Origin: Hydrogenophaga sp.
GTDB lineage: Bacteria > Pseudomonadota > Gammaproteobacteria > Burkholderiales > Burkholderiaceae_C
Assembly (NCBI RefSeq): GCF_019635465.1
Contig: NZ_JAHBZK010000013.1
Coordinates: 1 to 64,000 of the forward strand
Length of the DNA: 64,000 nucleotides
Direction of reading: 5' to 3'
Each line of letters opens with the position of its first letter. Position 1 is the stretch's first letter. Below are positions 16,896 to 25,431 of this stretch, one piece after another. A program made the position numbers and the translations under genes. Below the pieces are notes generated by a model. It was not told where the DNA came from. It did not search any database and saw only the letters and a list, made by a program, of their open reading frames with translations.

Positions 16896-17381
16896 TCAGA
16901 TGGTCAGTCCTTTTCCACGAAGGAATTGAAGTACGTGATCGACGGCTCTTTGCTTGTACTTGAAGTCGCCAGAGCCGGATTTCCAACCTATCCTGCCGCC
17001 GTTGTGCAAGTGGAAGTCAAAGCAGTGACGGCGGGACATGAATGCCCACCTGAGGCCGTACAAGCCGGCTAGACCGAGCATTCCAACTGGAACGCGCGTT
17101 CCACCTCCCAGGCTGTCCCAGTAGAGGCCCGCAAAGTAAAAGATTCCGCCGAGGAGAACGATCAGCAGGACTCCCGCCACGATGCGAAAAGGGGCAAGAC
17201 CGTGCTTGTATTCCGCCCGTGACACAGCGCTGAATGGGACCACTTCGAGGTTGTAGGGCTCCTTGACCGAAAGCTGTCTGCGGATGATCTTGAGGCTTTG
17301 TGATCCCACACTCGCGACCTCCCCTATATGGTGCGAGTACTCAGCGGGAGACGTCAGTATTGCTATCGATTCTTCTTCCAT
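16896..17381 (-). CDS. Hypothetical membrane protein with PH-like soluble part
   Basis: From the ATG at 17381 the product has 161 residues. The N-terminal half (EEESIAILTSPAEYSHHIGE ... NLEVVPFSAVSRAEYKHG) is strand-rich, resembling bacterial proteins that test the local lipid with a PH-like fold. Two membrane segments follow (FRIVAGVLLIVLLGGIFYFA and VPVGMLGLAGLYGLRWAF), then a short basic tail with FHLHNGGRIGWKS. No firm family assignment. Starts upstream of 17381 lie in or before a repeat core. Confidence 0.5.
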   Translation of the reverse strand: MEEESIAILTSPAEYSHHIGEVASVGSQSLKIIRRQLSVKEPYNLEVVPFSAVSRAEYKHGLAPFRIVAGVLLIVLLGGIFYFAGLYWDSLGGGTRVPVGMLGLAGLYGLRWAFMSRRHCFDFHLHNGGRIGWKSGSGDFKYKQRAVDHVLQFLRGKGLTI

Positions 17382-17390
17382 GTTTCGTAA

Positions 17391-17416
17391 ACGCCCGCTT
17401 CTGGCCGTATTCCGGC
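17391..17416 (-). repeat. Short core copy of the dispersed repeat
   Basis: CGCCCGCTTCTGGCCGTATT followed by CCGG matches GTCCGCTCTTGGCCGATTGCGG in the same orientation. Confidence 0.5.
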
Positions 17417-17446
17417 GCCGGGGCAGTTTTGTCAGACGTTGAACGG

Positions 17447-18157
17447 CTAAGCGTTGTAGTAAACAACTGACGAGAACGCAAAATCCATATCTTGCTGGCG
17501 ACACCAGTCCGGAAAACCGGTGGTATCACCTTCGCTCTTGTATCTCTGCCAAGCCTCTAGAAGCCCTCGATAGTAGGAAATCTGTTGCTGGAGCACCTGC
17601 CTTGCTTCGGTCGCTGGCATGCGGAGGATGTACTTCGCTGCTTCACCGAGTGCTGCAAAGGCGTCCCCCTCCGAGCCAATGAACGATGACTCACACAGGT
17701 GATGTGTCTGATAGCCAACTGCGTCCAGCGAAACCTGCGCAAGTTGGCCCAAAGAAAAGGCGTCGTCGGGCGCGCGCTTGACAGCCTCTTCATAGAAGCT
17801 GACGTCACCACACAAGAGGCCGCTCCATCTGAAAGGGATGGCCAACGCTGGCTGGTCAACGCGCCATTGTTCCAGCACTCGCTGAAGGAAGGCGATGAGT
17901 GGCTGGGGGAGCAACTGGTGTACTTCCGGCCGAGACAACCGGAGCTGACAAAACTCTTCGACAATCTCCCGTTGCCGCACAACTGGTAGTTGCTCCGCTT
18001 GCCGAATGAATGCGGTCAAAGCTCTCAGTGCCGCAGTCCTCAGTCCTTGCTCTCGTAGCAAGCAGTAGCGAGCAAAGTCGTCGTACTCTGCCCTCTGGGA
18101 GTACGACTCTCCAACCTCTTTGAGGCCATCAAAGTTGGACCTATTCCAGTAGTACAT
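17447..18157 (-). CDS. Hypothetical soluble helical protein of 236 residues
   Basis: The sequence is helical throughout (LREQGLRTAALRALTAFIRQ, VLQQQISYYRGLLEAWQRY) with conserved-looking aromatic residues, and could be a TPR-like or other repeat fold, but no family was recognised. The start MYYWNRSNF at 18157 is the only reasonable one. Short repeat cores flank the gene on both sides. Confidence 0.55.
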   Translation of the reverse strand: MYYWNRSNFDGLKEVGESYSQRAEYDDFARYCLLREQGLRTAALRALTAFIRQAEQLPVVRQREIVEEFCQLRLSRPEVHQLLPQPLIAFLQRVLEQWRVDQPALAIPFRWSGLLCGDVSFYEEAVKRAPDDAFSLGQLAQVSLDAVGYQTHHLCESSFIGSEGDAFAALGEAAKYILRMPATEARQVLQQQISYYRGLLEAWQRYKSEGDTTGFPDWCRQQDMDFAFSSVVYYNA

Positions 18158-18182
18158 CCGATGGTCTGCCTCTCCGCTTTGA

Positions 18183-18208
18183 GTGTCCGCTCCTGGCCGA
18201 GGGCCGCC
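18183..18208 (-). repeat. Short core copy of the dispersed repeat
   Basis: GTGTCCGCTCCTGGCCGAGG followed by GCCGCC matches the GTCCGCTCTTGGCCGATTGCGG core in the same orientation. Confidence 0.55.
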
Positions 18209-18552
18209 TATGCGCTACGCTGTCTGCCTTCGCCGAACACCTTGGACTGCATGTCCGGACGAATCTCTTCCGGGGAAAAGTCGGTTGCGATGACATCTTT
18301 CGGAAGCACGGCCCCACCGGTGCGAGCCATGTCGATGCGGGCAATTTGCTCGGGCGAGAGCGTGTGACTTACGAGTGCGACTGCCACACTGGAAATCGCG
18401 GTGCGTCGCGCTAGAAAGGCACGCATCTGGTCAATGCTGAGACCGATGGAATGACCTGCCGCGAGTTCCGCAGCCACTTGTGAAGTCATCGGGTAGCGCT
18501 CATCCAAATCGACGGCTTTTTGGAACTCTGCGAAGTACTCACTGAGGGTCAT
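18208..18552 (-). CDS. Hypothetical protein of 114 residues
   Basis: The ATG at 18552 opens TLSEYFAEFQKAVDLDERYP and avoids the repeat upstream; longer in-frame starts would cross it. The protein is soluble and has no recognised family. It sits between two short repeat cores. Confidence 0.45.
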   Translation of the reverse strand: MTLSEYFAEFQKAVDLDERYPMTSQVAAELAAGHSIGLSIDQMRAFLARRTAISSVAVALVSHTLSPEQIARIDMARTGGAVLPKDVIATDFSPEEIRPDMQSKVFGEGRQRSA

Positions 18553-18554
18553 GG

Positions 18555-18584
18555 GAATGTCCGCTTGTGACCGATGGATGCCAT
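18555..18584 (-). repeat. Short core copy of the dispersed repeat
   Basis: AATGTCCGCTTGTGACCGAT matches GATGTCCGCTCTTGGCCGAT with two central changes, in the same orientation. Confidence 0.5.
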
Positions 18585-18631
18585 CGTAGCCGAGGCTCGA
18601 AAGGGGCCACAGCGGACCTGGCGCCACAGGT

Positions 18632-18895
18632 TCAAACTGAAGGGGCCGGGAACGAGAGCGCGATACCGCTCGCATCGTGCGTAAAGCCTTCGGAAGGCGA
18701 ATCATGCGGAGTTCCCGGAGCAAACCAATGCCTCAATCCGCAGGCAGCTAGCTCTACACGCACGCGTTCATTCATGGGCCGCCGAAAGTGCACGACCTCC
18801 TTGACCTTTGTCCAGCCAATCGACGATTCAGCAACTGAATTGCCGTCAGCTAGTGCAGCGCTGATGGCCCGCTCAACTTCCAAGGGTCTGCTCAT
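18632..18895 (-). CDS. Hypothetical small protein of 87 residues
   Basis: The ATG at 18895 opens SRPLEVERAISAALADGNSV; longer starts run through the repeat at 18909-19036. The frame is consistent with coding (WTKVKEVVHFRRPMNERVRV) but the protein matches nothing I recognise. It may be a damaged or fast-evolving orphan. Confidence 0.4.
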   Translation of the reverse strand: MSRPLEVERAISAALADGNSVAESSIGWTKVKEVVHFRRPMNERVRVELAACGLRHWFAPGTPHDSPSEGFTHDASGIALSFPAPSV

Positions 18896-18908
18896 CGTTT
18901 TGACTGTG

Positions 18909-19036
18909 GGATGTCCGCTCTTGGCCGATTGCGGAAGTCTAGCCATCGCTGAGCCGATGGCGAACAGGCGATCTAGCGGTATCGAGGACGAACGACCGCA
19001 ACGTGACGTAGAGCGAACATTCAGCGCAGAAGATCG
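18909..19036 (-). repeat. Long copy of the dispersed intergenic repeat
   Basis: GATGTCCGCTCTTGGCCGAT, GCGGAAGTCTAGCC and later GACCGCAACGTGACG with GCGAACATTCAGCGC match the order of blocks in the copy at 308-451. It sits between the 3' end of the AAA+ gene and the start of the 87-residue gene. Confidence 0.8.
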
Positions 19037-19122
19037 ACCGGCCGCTCCCGCTGCGAAGCAGCCGCACGCAGCGACCAATAGTTGGAACTTTGCCGAACAA
19101 GGTTCGGTCTCAATTCACGAGA

Positions 19123-21144
19123 TCAAAGCACCATCCGTACCGCCTGATCCAGATCCGCTGGCGTAACCACCACGGTCGCTCCGCGCCTCGAAATCGCCCG
19201 ATTCAGCGCAGCCTGCGCAACCGCCTCGGCGTTGGCAATGCTCTCCCCTTTGAGCATCTGCCCTACTGCGTCGACCGTGAATCCCCGCTCCAGCCTGACC
19301 TTTCGGCTTGCGAACCAGCTCGTCAAGTATCTCTCCAGCCCCTCCGCACTCGGACGCTCAAACAGCACCTTCTCGGTGAACCGCCCACCGCGCAGCAACG
19401 CCGCATCGATCTGCTCGGGGTTGTTCGTGGCCGCGATCCAGACCACATCCTTCACCCGTTCGTTCACGCCATCCATGAGGGTGAGCAGCTTGTTGGTGGC
19501 CTCGGTGCTCTGAGAGAGCTCGCGGCACTTGAGCAACTCGTCGGCCTCATCCACGAAGATGATGCAGGGACGCAGTTCCTTGGCCTTGGCATAGAGTTTC
19601 TCCAACTCCTTGGGGTCGCGGGCCAAATCCGCGCCGGTCGACGGCAGGAAAGCCCAGTCGATCTCCTTGGCCAGCGCCTTGACGGTGGCGGTCTTGCCGG
19701 TGCCGGGAGGGCCGTAGAACAGAACGCCGGTGGGCAAGGTGCCGCCGTGCTCTTCGGTGTGCTCCGGGTCGGACATGCGCCCGGCTATCAAATCGAGCAT
19801 TTCCCGGGTCGCTGATGAGAGCACCAGCTCGTTCAATGGCCTCGCGTTTTCCACGGTGGTCCCCCGACGCCCTTGCAGGGTGCGCAGCGCGCCCATGAAG
19901 TCCTCGTACTCAGGGTGAGCCCTCCCCTGGCGCTGCAGGTAGGCCGTCAGTTCTTCGGTCACCGCCAGAATGCGCTTGACGGAGAAGCCGTTCCAGCGCC
20001 GAGCGACCGCTTCCACAACGGATTGCTCGACGCGGGCTTCAGGCAGGTTGGCTTTGAGACCGTGATTGAGCAGGCCGACACGCGCCTCGCTGTCAGGCGG
20101 CGTGATCTCAACCTTGAAGTCGAAGCGACCCTCGCGGATGCCCGCGCCATCGAGCCGGTCCAGGTGGTTGGTGGCCGCCACGAGGATGACCTTCTCCTTG
20201 CGAATATCCACCATCAGGGTCAGCAAGGCATTGGCCACGTCTCGGTCTTCTTTCACGCCCCGCCCTCCCCCGTCGCGTGCCTCCAGAAAGCTGTCCACCT
20301 CATCGATGAACAGCACGCAGGGCTGCTGGCGCCGGGAATCGGCAAAAGCGGTGTTGATGCGGACGGTCTTTTCACCCACCCACTCGCTCGCCACGTCGGC
20401 ATGGGACAGCTGCAGTAAAGGCAGCCCGAGTTCACCCGCCAGAGCTTCGGCAAAGGCGGTCTTGCCGTTGCCCGGCTCACCAAAGAGCAGGATGCCGTTG
20501 CGTGCGGACTGCCGGGCATCGCGGCGCCCGACGATGGCCTGTGCAGCGTCCCTGAGCCGCTCTTTGATCTCGGTGTTGCCGTGGATGTGCTGGAAGTTCA
20601 GCCTGGGGAGCACAGAGCGGGCCACCGACGCCTGCGTCTCACTCAGCGCGTCCGAACGCGTGCCGCCCGCGGCAGTACGGACCCGCCGCTCGTTCTGCGC
20701 CCCGTCTTGCAGAGGGCCATAGGTGGCTAGCCACGCGAGCAACGCGTTGAAGGCAGTAAAGACAGCGAGATAGCCCATGCTCATCGAGCGCCAGCCGTAG
20801 AACGATGCCATGAATAGCATCGCCACCACGCCAGCTAGCGCCGCCCAGGGTGCAACCATACGCATCCAGAGCGACGCGTTGATGCTCATGTCTTTCAACA
20901 CCCAGTAGCCAAGCAAACGCCAGGCGAGCGAGACCACACCCACCCCGCACACGAAAGCCGGGGCGTAGAACGCGAAGGTATCGGCCTGGGGATAGATCTG
21001 GGGGCCGCCGTAGAAGACGGCAGCCACGAGCAGGCTGATCAGCCAGACTTTCAGAAGAACCCAGCCGATCCAGGCGGCAAGACCGCCAACCACGGCTTCG
21101 GACCACGCGATCAGGAAGCCGATCACTTTCTCTATTGTGTTCAC
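19123..21144 (-). CDS. Membrane-anchored protein with two AAA+ ATPase domains
   Basis: The 673-residue protein has four N-terminal membrane segments (within about 1-150) and two AAA+ modules. The first has Walker A GEPGNGKT and Walker B VLFIDEVD; the second has GPPGTGKT and IIFVDEADE, and both have sensor-1-type Asn (VAATNH, IAATNN) and Arg finger regions (GIREGRFDF, LLRGGRF). This is the p97/FtsH-like layout of a hexameric remodelling ATPase, but there is no protease domain. The GTG at 21144 follows GGAACGA and is preferred to a TTG at 21159 with no ribosome site. It sits in the integrative-element core; proteins of this shape are known on such elements without a settled role. Confidence 0.85.
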   Translation of the reverse strand: MNTIEKVIGFLIAWSEAVVGGLAAWIGWVLLKVWLISLLVAAVFYGGPQIYPQADTFAFYAPAFVCGVGVVSLAWRLLGYWVLKDMSINASLWMRMVAPWAALAGVVAMLFMASFYGWRSMSMGYLAVFTAFNALLAWLATYGPLQDGAQNERRVRTAAGGTRSDALSETQASVARSVLPRLNFQHIHGNTEIKERLRDAAQAIVGRRDARQSARNGILLFGEPGNGKTAFAEALAGELGLPLLQLSHADVASEWVGEKTVRINTAFADSRRQQPCVLFIDEVDSFLEARDGGGRGVKEDRDVANALLTLMVDIRKEKVILVAATNHLDRLDGAGIREGRFDFKVEITPPDSEARVGLLNHGLKANLPEARVEQSVVEAVARRWNGFSVKRILAVTEELTAYLQRQGRAHPEYEDFMGALRTLQGRRGTTVENARPLNELVLSSATREMLDLIAGRMSDPEHTEEHGGTLPTGVLFYGPPGTGKTATVKALAKEIDWAFLPSTGADLARDPKELEKLYAKAKELRPCIIFVDEADELLKCRELSQSTEATNKLLTLMDGVNERVKDVVWIAATNNPEQIDAALLRGGRFTEKVLFERPSAEGLERYLTSWFASRKVRLERGFTVDAVGQMLKGESIANAEAVAQAALNRAISRRGATVVVTPADLDQAVRMVL

Positions 21145-21317
21145 GTTTTTTCGTTCCAAGTGCTGATGTCTCAGGGCTCACTTGGTGAAGCGCCGCACGC
21201 TACGCCGCGTCGTCCCCGCCAACAAGGTCTGATCAACCTATGCGGGGTGGCAGGTGAGCCCACCTTCGTTGGCCTGCAAATCAGGCTCAATTCATGGAAG
21301 CACGAATGCGCCGAGTG

Positions 21318-22265
21318 TCAAGCGTGCGCGACCAAGAATCGTGAAGGCGTCGAGGCATCGCGTTCGACGTCCATGAAGGGCGCGAGCGACATCAGCCGTT
21401 GAAGAACCTCGTTCACGCCACGTAGGCCGATCTGATGGCGGCGCAGCGCGAACTGCGTCATCGGCACTTGTTCACTGTCCAGATACAGCGTGACTTTCAC
21501 GACATCGACTGAGGTTGCGATGGGAGTTGCGCTCCAGCCGTGCAGCTTGCATGCGCGGTCGAGTTCACTCAGCCACCGGCACACGCCATCGACGATCGCG
21601 AACTGCACCCGGCCGGGTGCGAGCACGATCGGAGGCGGCAGGCCCACGGCCTCCTGCAGCGCAAATGCAACCACCTCCCGCAGACGGAGATCCGCCAAGG
21701 CGTTGGAGGAGAGCATCGGCCAACCGATCTCGCTGGTGAGCACCATGCACATGAAGCCCAACCGGGGGGCTTCAGTCGGCAAAGTAACTTTCTCAATGAG
21801 CGTGGTGACACTGCCCTGGTCGTTTCCCGGCACAGTGCGGTAGAGGTGACTGCGCAGCACAGCAGGGCTCCACGCGCTGACATAGTCGAACGGGCGAATG
21901 CCATGGAAGACGGTCTTGGTCGCCTTGCTGGGTAGCCAGCGGTCCAGGGCGTCACCCACCGCGAAGCTCACGGCCTTCCAAGCGGTGTCAGTCTCGATCA
22001 CCTCGCAGGCCGCGGGCGCGATGACCGGCTGCAGGAACATCTCACCGAAGCGCGTGCGACCGCTGATACGGTAGGCCAAGCGCGAGACGAGCGTCGCCAT
22101 GGCCTCCTGGGCGGCGATCTGATCGACCTGTCGCGCAATGAGCACCCACATGCCGCCTTCGTCATGCCGACGGATGGCCGCGTCCAGCTCGGCCTGCCAA
22201 GCTTCGCGGACGGGCGTGGGGTGCGAGGGGATTCCTGATGTTCGGGTGCTATTGGTCGGGTGCAT
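21318..22265 (-). CDS. Hypothetical element-associated protein of 315 residues
   Basis: Starting at the ATG at 22265 the product is soluble, with alternating strands and helices and no membrane segment. No motif was recognised. It precedes the AAA+ gene on the same strand with a 173-base gap containing a GGCTCAC/GTGAGCC inverted repeat (21176-21182, 21253-21259). It may work with the ATPase, by position only. Confidence 0.6.
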   Translation of the reverse strand: MHPTNSTRTSGIPSHPTPVREAWQAELDAAIRRHDEGGMWVLIARQVDQIAAQEAMATLVSRLAYRISGRTRFGEMFLQPVIAPAACEVIETDTAWKAVSFAVGDALDRWLPSKATKTVFHGIRPFDYVSAWSPAVLRSHLYRTVPGNDQGSVTTLIEKVTLPTEAPRLGFMCMVLTSEIGWPMLSSNALADLRLREVVAFALQEAVGLPPPIVLAPGRVQFAIVDGVCRWLSELDRACKLHGWSATPIATSVDVVKVTLYLDSEQVPMTQFALRRHQIGLRGVNEVLQRLMSLAPFMDVERDASTPSRFLVAHA

Positions 22266-22463
22266 CGATGAAGTCCTTCGATTCACCCTAACACCTGTTG
22301 AATGGACTTCAAGCCCCTGTGGAGAGGCGTGCACTTTTCCGAGGGATTGCCATAGCAGCATCCCCTCAGCCGCGCTCGATGTCCAGCGCGTGACCCACAG
22401 ACGAAAAAAAGCGAACTGCATGCAGCCCCCTCCTTTGCGATCGCGGCGTGCCTGCCGCTGCGC

Positions 22464-23360
22464 TCAGTGACTCGCGCCGGACTGGCGCTGGCCTTGACTC
22501 AGCACCCGCTGCACCATCAGGTCAAGCTCCTTGGCCAGAAAGCAGTTCTGAAACCAATCGCGAAACACCATCCAGGCACGCTCATCCTCGCAATACGGAA
22601 TGTCGAAATGCAGGATCGCGGATTCCCGGGCGACCCGGCACTTGCCCACCTCGCCCATCTTCTGAACGTCAACGCCAGCCTTCTTGGCGAACTTGATCCA
22701 CTTGGGCAGCAGGTTCTCGTTGTAGTCGCGAACCATCCGGTACCCCATCTCGGCATTTTCATCCTCCTTGGAGATCGCATGCATCATGAGGCGAATGTCC
22801 AGGATCGTCTCAAACAAGAAGCCCCACGTGAATGCATACACATCAACCTCTTCGAGTTCGGCCACCGACTGACCGGGTTTGACTCCCTGCTCCACCTGTG
22901 CGTCCAGGATGACATCGAGAATGTCGTGTTCCCCGCATGCCAGCAGCAGGTCCGTCACCAGTGAGTAGTCGCGGCCGTCGCTGATCGTCTCTTGGCGAGC
23001 GTATCCCTTCAACCCGATCGGATCCCTCTCGATCTCCAGGAAGCAGTCGCTAGGAATGATGCAATGCTCCCCGGCACGGGCGGCGTGCTCTTGCATCAGC
23101 TTGCGCATCTGATGCTCCAAGGGCTCAGGCGTGAACAACTCGCTGCCACCGTTCGCGGCCATCTCCAGCTCAAACTTCCGCTGATCCATCTGCGTGCTCA
23201 GACGGTCAGCGCGCGGCTTCAGCTTCCAGTTCAGAATCGGTTGCGCTTTCGCTTTCGAATGCACGCTGCCGTTGTAGGCCGCCATGATCGACGTGCGCAC
23301 ATGGCCCATCTCTAGGTTCAGCGCCTCAGCGTGCGGGGTCGGTTTGCGGTTCAAGGTCAT
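22464..23360 (-). CDS. Hypothetical protein beginning with a tyrosine-recombinase active-site segment
   Basis: From the ATG at 23360 (GGAG about 11 bases upstream) the product has 298 residues. Residues 18-33, MGHVRTSIMAAYNGSV, copy the box containing the last catalytic His and the Tyr nucleophile of the recombinase encoded just upstream (MGHVRPSITTAYNGSV, residues 386-401), here H20 and Y29. The arginines and HxxR box needed for catalysis are absent. The remaining 260 residues are unrelated helical sequence with KWIKFAKKAGVDVQKMGE and no known family. The DNA similarity extends from about 23257 to 23316 against 23947-24006, so a duplication of the recombinase 3' region seems to have created this gene's 5' end. 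Confidence 0.6.
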   Translation of the reverse strand: MTLNRKPTPHAEALNLEMGHVRTSIMAAYNGSVHSKAKAQPILNWKLKPRADRLSTQMDQRKFELEMAANGGSELFTPEPLEHQMRKLMQEHAARAGEHCIIPSDCFLEIERDPIGLKGYARQETISDGRDYSLVTDLLLACGEHDILDVILDAQVEQGVKPGQSVAELEEVDVYAFTWGFLFETILDIRLMMHAISKEDENAEMGYRMVRDYNENLLPKWIKFAKKAGVDVQKMGEVGKCRVARESAILHFDIPYCEDERAWMVFRDWFQNCFLAKELDLMVQRVLSQGQRQSGASH

Positions 23361-23616
23361 TTTCAGTTTCTCCAAGTAAAAAGGCTTTCGCCGAACAAAA
23401 ACTAGCATTTCGGGTTCTGGGGGCCCGCCCCCGTGCGGTCCTGCCTGCTCATCAACAGATTGCGCAACTGCACCTCAAAGCGGTCCAGTTCCAGCGAAAA
23501 CCCGCTGACTGCTGCAGCCTGTGTCTCCTCGCCCCGGCTTTGTGCGAGCTGGGTCGAAAAGTAACTTGTGCCATCGGTACTGGCATGCTTGCTGCGATGC
23601 GTCCCTCTTTCTGCCC

Positions 23617-25155
23617 TCAGGCCAGCAGGTGCAGTTCGATGAACATGTCGCGCTCGTCCTGCGCCTGCTCGGTATGCACGACCTGCACGCCCAGGCCTTC
23701 CTCCAGCTTGATCAGCCCGGCCAGCGAGCGCTGCAGCACCCCGATCTCAATGGCCGATTGCGGGCTCGCGTCCTTGTCCACCACCAGGCGCACGCTGTCG
23801 CCCTTCTGCAGCCTCACGCCCTGCGCGGCCTTGCCGCTTAGGTAAACGGCGCGCAACTCCAGGGACTTCACCAGCACCTTCAAGCCGTCACACGACTCAA
23901 GGCGGTCGATCCAGGCCTGCGTACGCGCTCGCTCCTCCTTCGACTGCGAGGGCACGCTGCCGTTGTAGGCCGTCGTGATCGAAGGGCGAACGTGGCCCAT
24001 ATCCAGACTCACTTTCTGCGCACCCTCACGCAGCACTTCTTCGTTAGCGCGGTACACCGACATCGGAACCGTCCCCACCACCGGCGCAGGAAGGCCCGTG
24101 AGTTCCAGGTGGCGACGCTGGGCATACATGTGCCGCAAACCGTGGGGCACCACGCCCATCGCCTTCATGGTGATCCCGAACTTGCGGCACACGTAGTAGT
24201 AGTGGGTCTGCATCTGCTCGTAGTCTTTGTCGGGAACCGTCAGGCGCAGTTGGCGATGGCTTCGGACCAATTCTTTGGCGCGCTTGAGCGCGTCTTTCTG
24301 CCATTCGCGAATCAACGGATCGTTGGACAAAGGCACCGTCCTGGATTTGCCACCTTTGGCGCCCCCTCGCGCGTCCGCCCGAACATGCAGGGCCTCCCCA
24401 AGGTCTCCGCTCACGGGTTCCGCATGTGTGGCCTCGGCCGCGCGAAGGCCAAACGCATATTGAAGCTCCAGGCACATGGCGACGATCGGATGCTTTGTGC
24501 GCACCTTGTCAATCACCTCCATGGGGTCAACACCCTTCGCCACCCAGGTCTTCGACTCCAGGGCCACCTTGCTTTTGCGCACTGCCACCAGAACGATGCC
24601 GTTGTCCCGCAGCCATTCCACGTATTCCGAGTCGCGGGGTACAAGGTCCGGCTTGTTCAACAGGGTCATGAGCCGCCGCATCTTGCTCACCTTGTTCTGG
24701 ATCGTTTCGTACGACAGGCCGGCCGCATTCCATCGCTTGATCAGGGCGCGAACGTGCTTGCGCCTGATCTCACTTAGATTGCTCACGTGCATGCCTTCCT
24801 TCTTCAACTCGCTCAGCGCCCGAATCAACGCGTCCTTGTGCTCCGTCAGCGTCGACTCCGCCATTGGCCGGCGTCGACCTGTTCCCGCAGGCCACTGGCC
24901 ATGCGTGGCCAGATAGACCGCCTGGGCCACTGCGTTGTTGCGATGCGCGAACTCAGCCCGCTGGGCCACCCGTGCAAGAGCTCCAGTGTTGCGCTGCTTT
25001 TTGGTATCCGCTGCCTTCTGCGCGGCCCACTCCTCGCGCATCTGTCGATTCGCCTCCTTTTCCTGTGCGCGCTGCTCCGCGCGGCGCTGTCGCTTCTCTT
25101 CATTGCGGTCGGTCGACTCACGTCCGCCATCTTTGTCAGATACTTCCTTGGCCAT
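23617..25155 (-). CDS. Large tyrosine recombinase (integrase), element-borne
   Basis: The 512-residue protein has a very basic, charged N-terminal extension (residues 1-65), a core-binding domain (about 95-190) and a catalytic domain with R238 (AFGLRAAEA), a probable K270, the HxxR box H338-R341 (PHGLRH), H388 (MGHVR) and nucleophile Y397 (TAYNGS). This is a complete active site. The GHxRxSIT-x-AY box resembles the Integrase_1 group of recombinases found on integrative elements and plasmids. A 110-residue tail follows the active site. The ATG at 25155 is preceded by GGAG, and a tiny leader frame (25170-25259) ends just upstream. Confidence 0.88.
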   Translation of the reverse strand: MAKEVSDKDGGRESTDRNEEKRQRRAEQRAQEKEANRQMREEWAAQKAADTKKQRNTGALARVAQRAEFAHRNNAVAQAVYLATHGQWPAGTGRRRPMAESTLTEHKDALIRALSELKKEGMHVSNLSEIRRKHVRALIKRWNAAGLSYETIQNKVSKMRRLMTLLNKPDLVPRDSEYVEWLRDNGIVLVAVRKSKVALESKTWVAKGVDPMEVIDKVRTKHPIVAMCLELQYAFGLRAAEATHAEPVSGDLGEALHVRADARGGAKGGKSRTVPLSNDPLIREWQKDALKRAKELVRSHRQLRLTVPDKDYEQMQTHYYYVCRKFGITMKAMGVVPHGLRHMYAQRRHLELTGLPAPVVGTVPMSVYRANEEVLREGAQKVSLDMGHVRPSITTAYNGSVPSQSKEERARTQAWIDRLESCDGLKVLVKSLELRAVYLSGKAAQGVRLQKGDSVRLVVDKDASPQSAIEIGVLQRSLAGLIKLEEGLGVQVVHTEQAQDERDMFIELHLLA

Positions 25156-25169
25156 CTAAAACTCCAGCA

Positions 25170-25259
25170 TCATTCGGGCTTGCCCCGCGCTCCCGCATTT
25201 CGGCGCCCGCGATCCGATTCACGCGTGCGCCACCAGTGAATGCGCTCTTCCCTTGCCAT
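25170..25259 (-). CDS. Possible 29-residue leader peptide ahead of the recombinase
   Basis: A frame of 29 codons begins at the ATG at 25259, preceded at 8 bases by a perfect AGGAGGT ribosome site, the strongest in this region. The peptide starts MAREERIHWWRTRESDRGRR and ends 15 bases before the recombinase ATG. The Trp pair and Arg cluster recall attenuation leaders, but no function can be read. It may simply help load ribosomes on the recombinase message. Confidence 0.4.
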   Translation of the reverse strand: MAREERIHWWRTRESDRGRRNAGARGKPE

Positions 25260-25431
25260 TGCTGCGACCTCCTCTCGGAACGGGTCGCCGCAAACGCAAC
25301 AGAACAACGCACGCACGCCTACACTGAGCCTTGCGGCTCCTCTACAGCTTGGGGTTCAGGTTTTGCGCCTCCTGACAGGCATCTCTCTCAAGTCGTGTTT
25401 TTCGCCGGGTACGTTAGTAATCCGTCCTGCC

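Noticed and set aside
276-19110. Classical integron attC sites or a CRISPR array
   Set aside because: The repeats lack GTTRRRY/RYYYAAC core sites, there is no integron integrase in the window, and spacing is gene-sized and irregular, unlike CRISPR.
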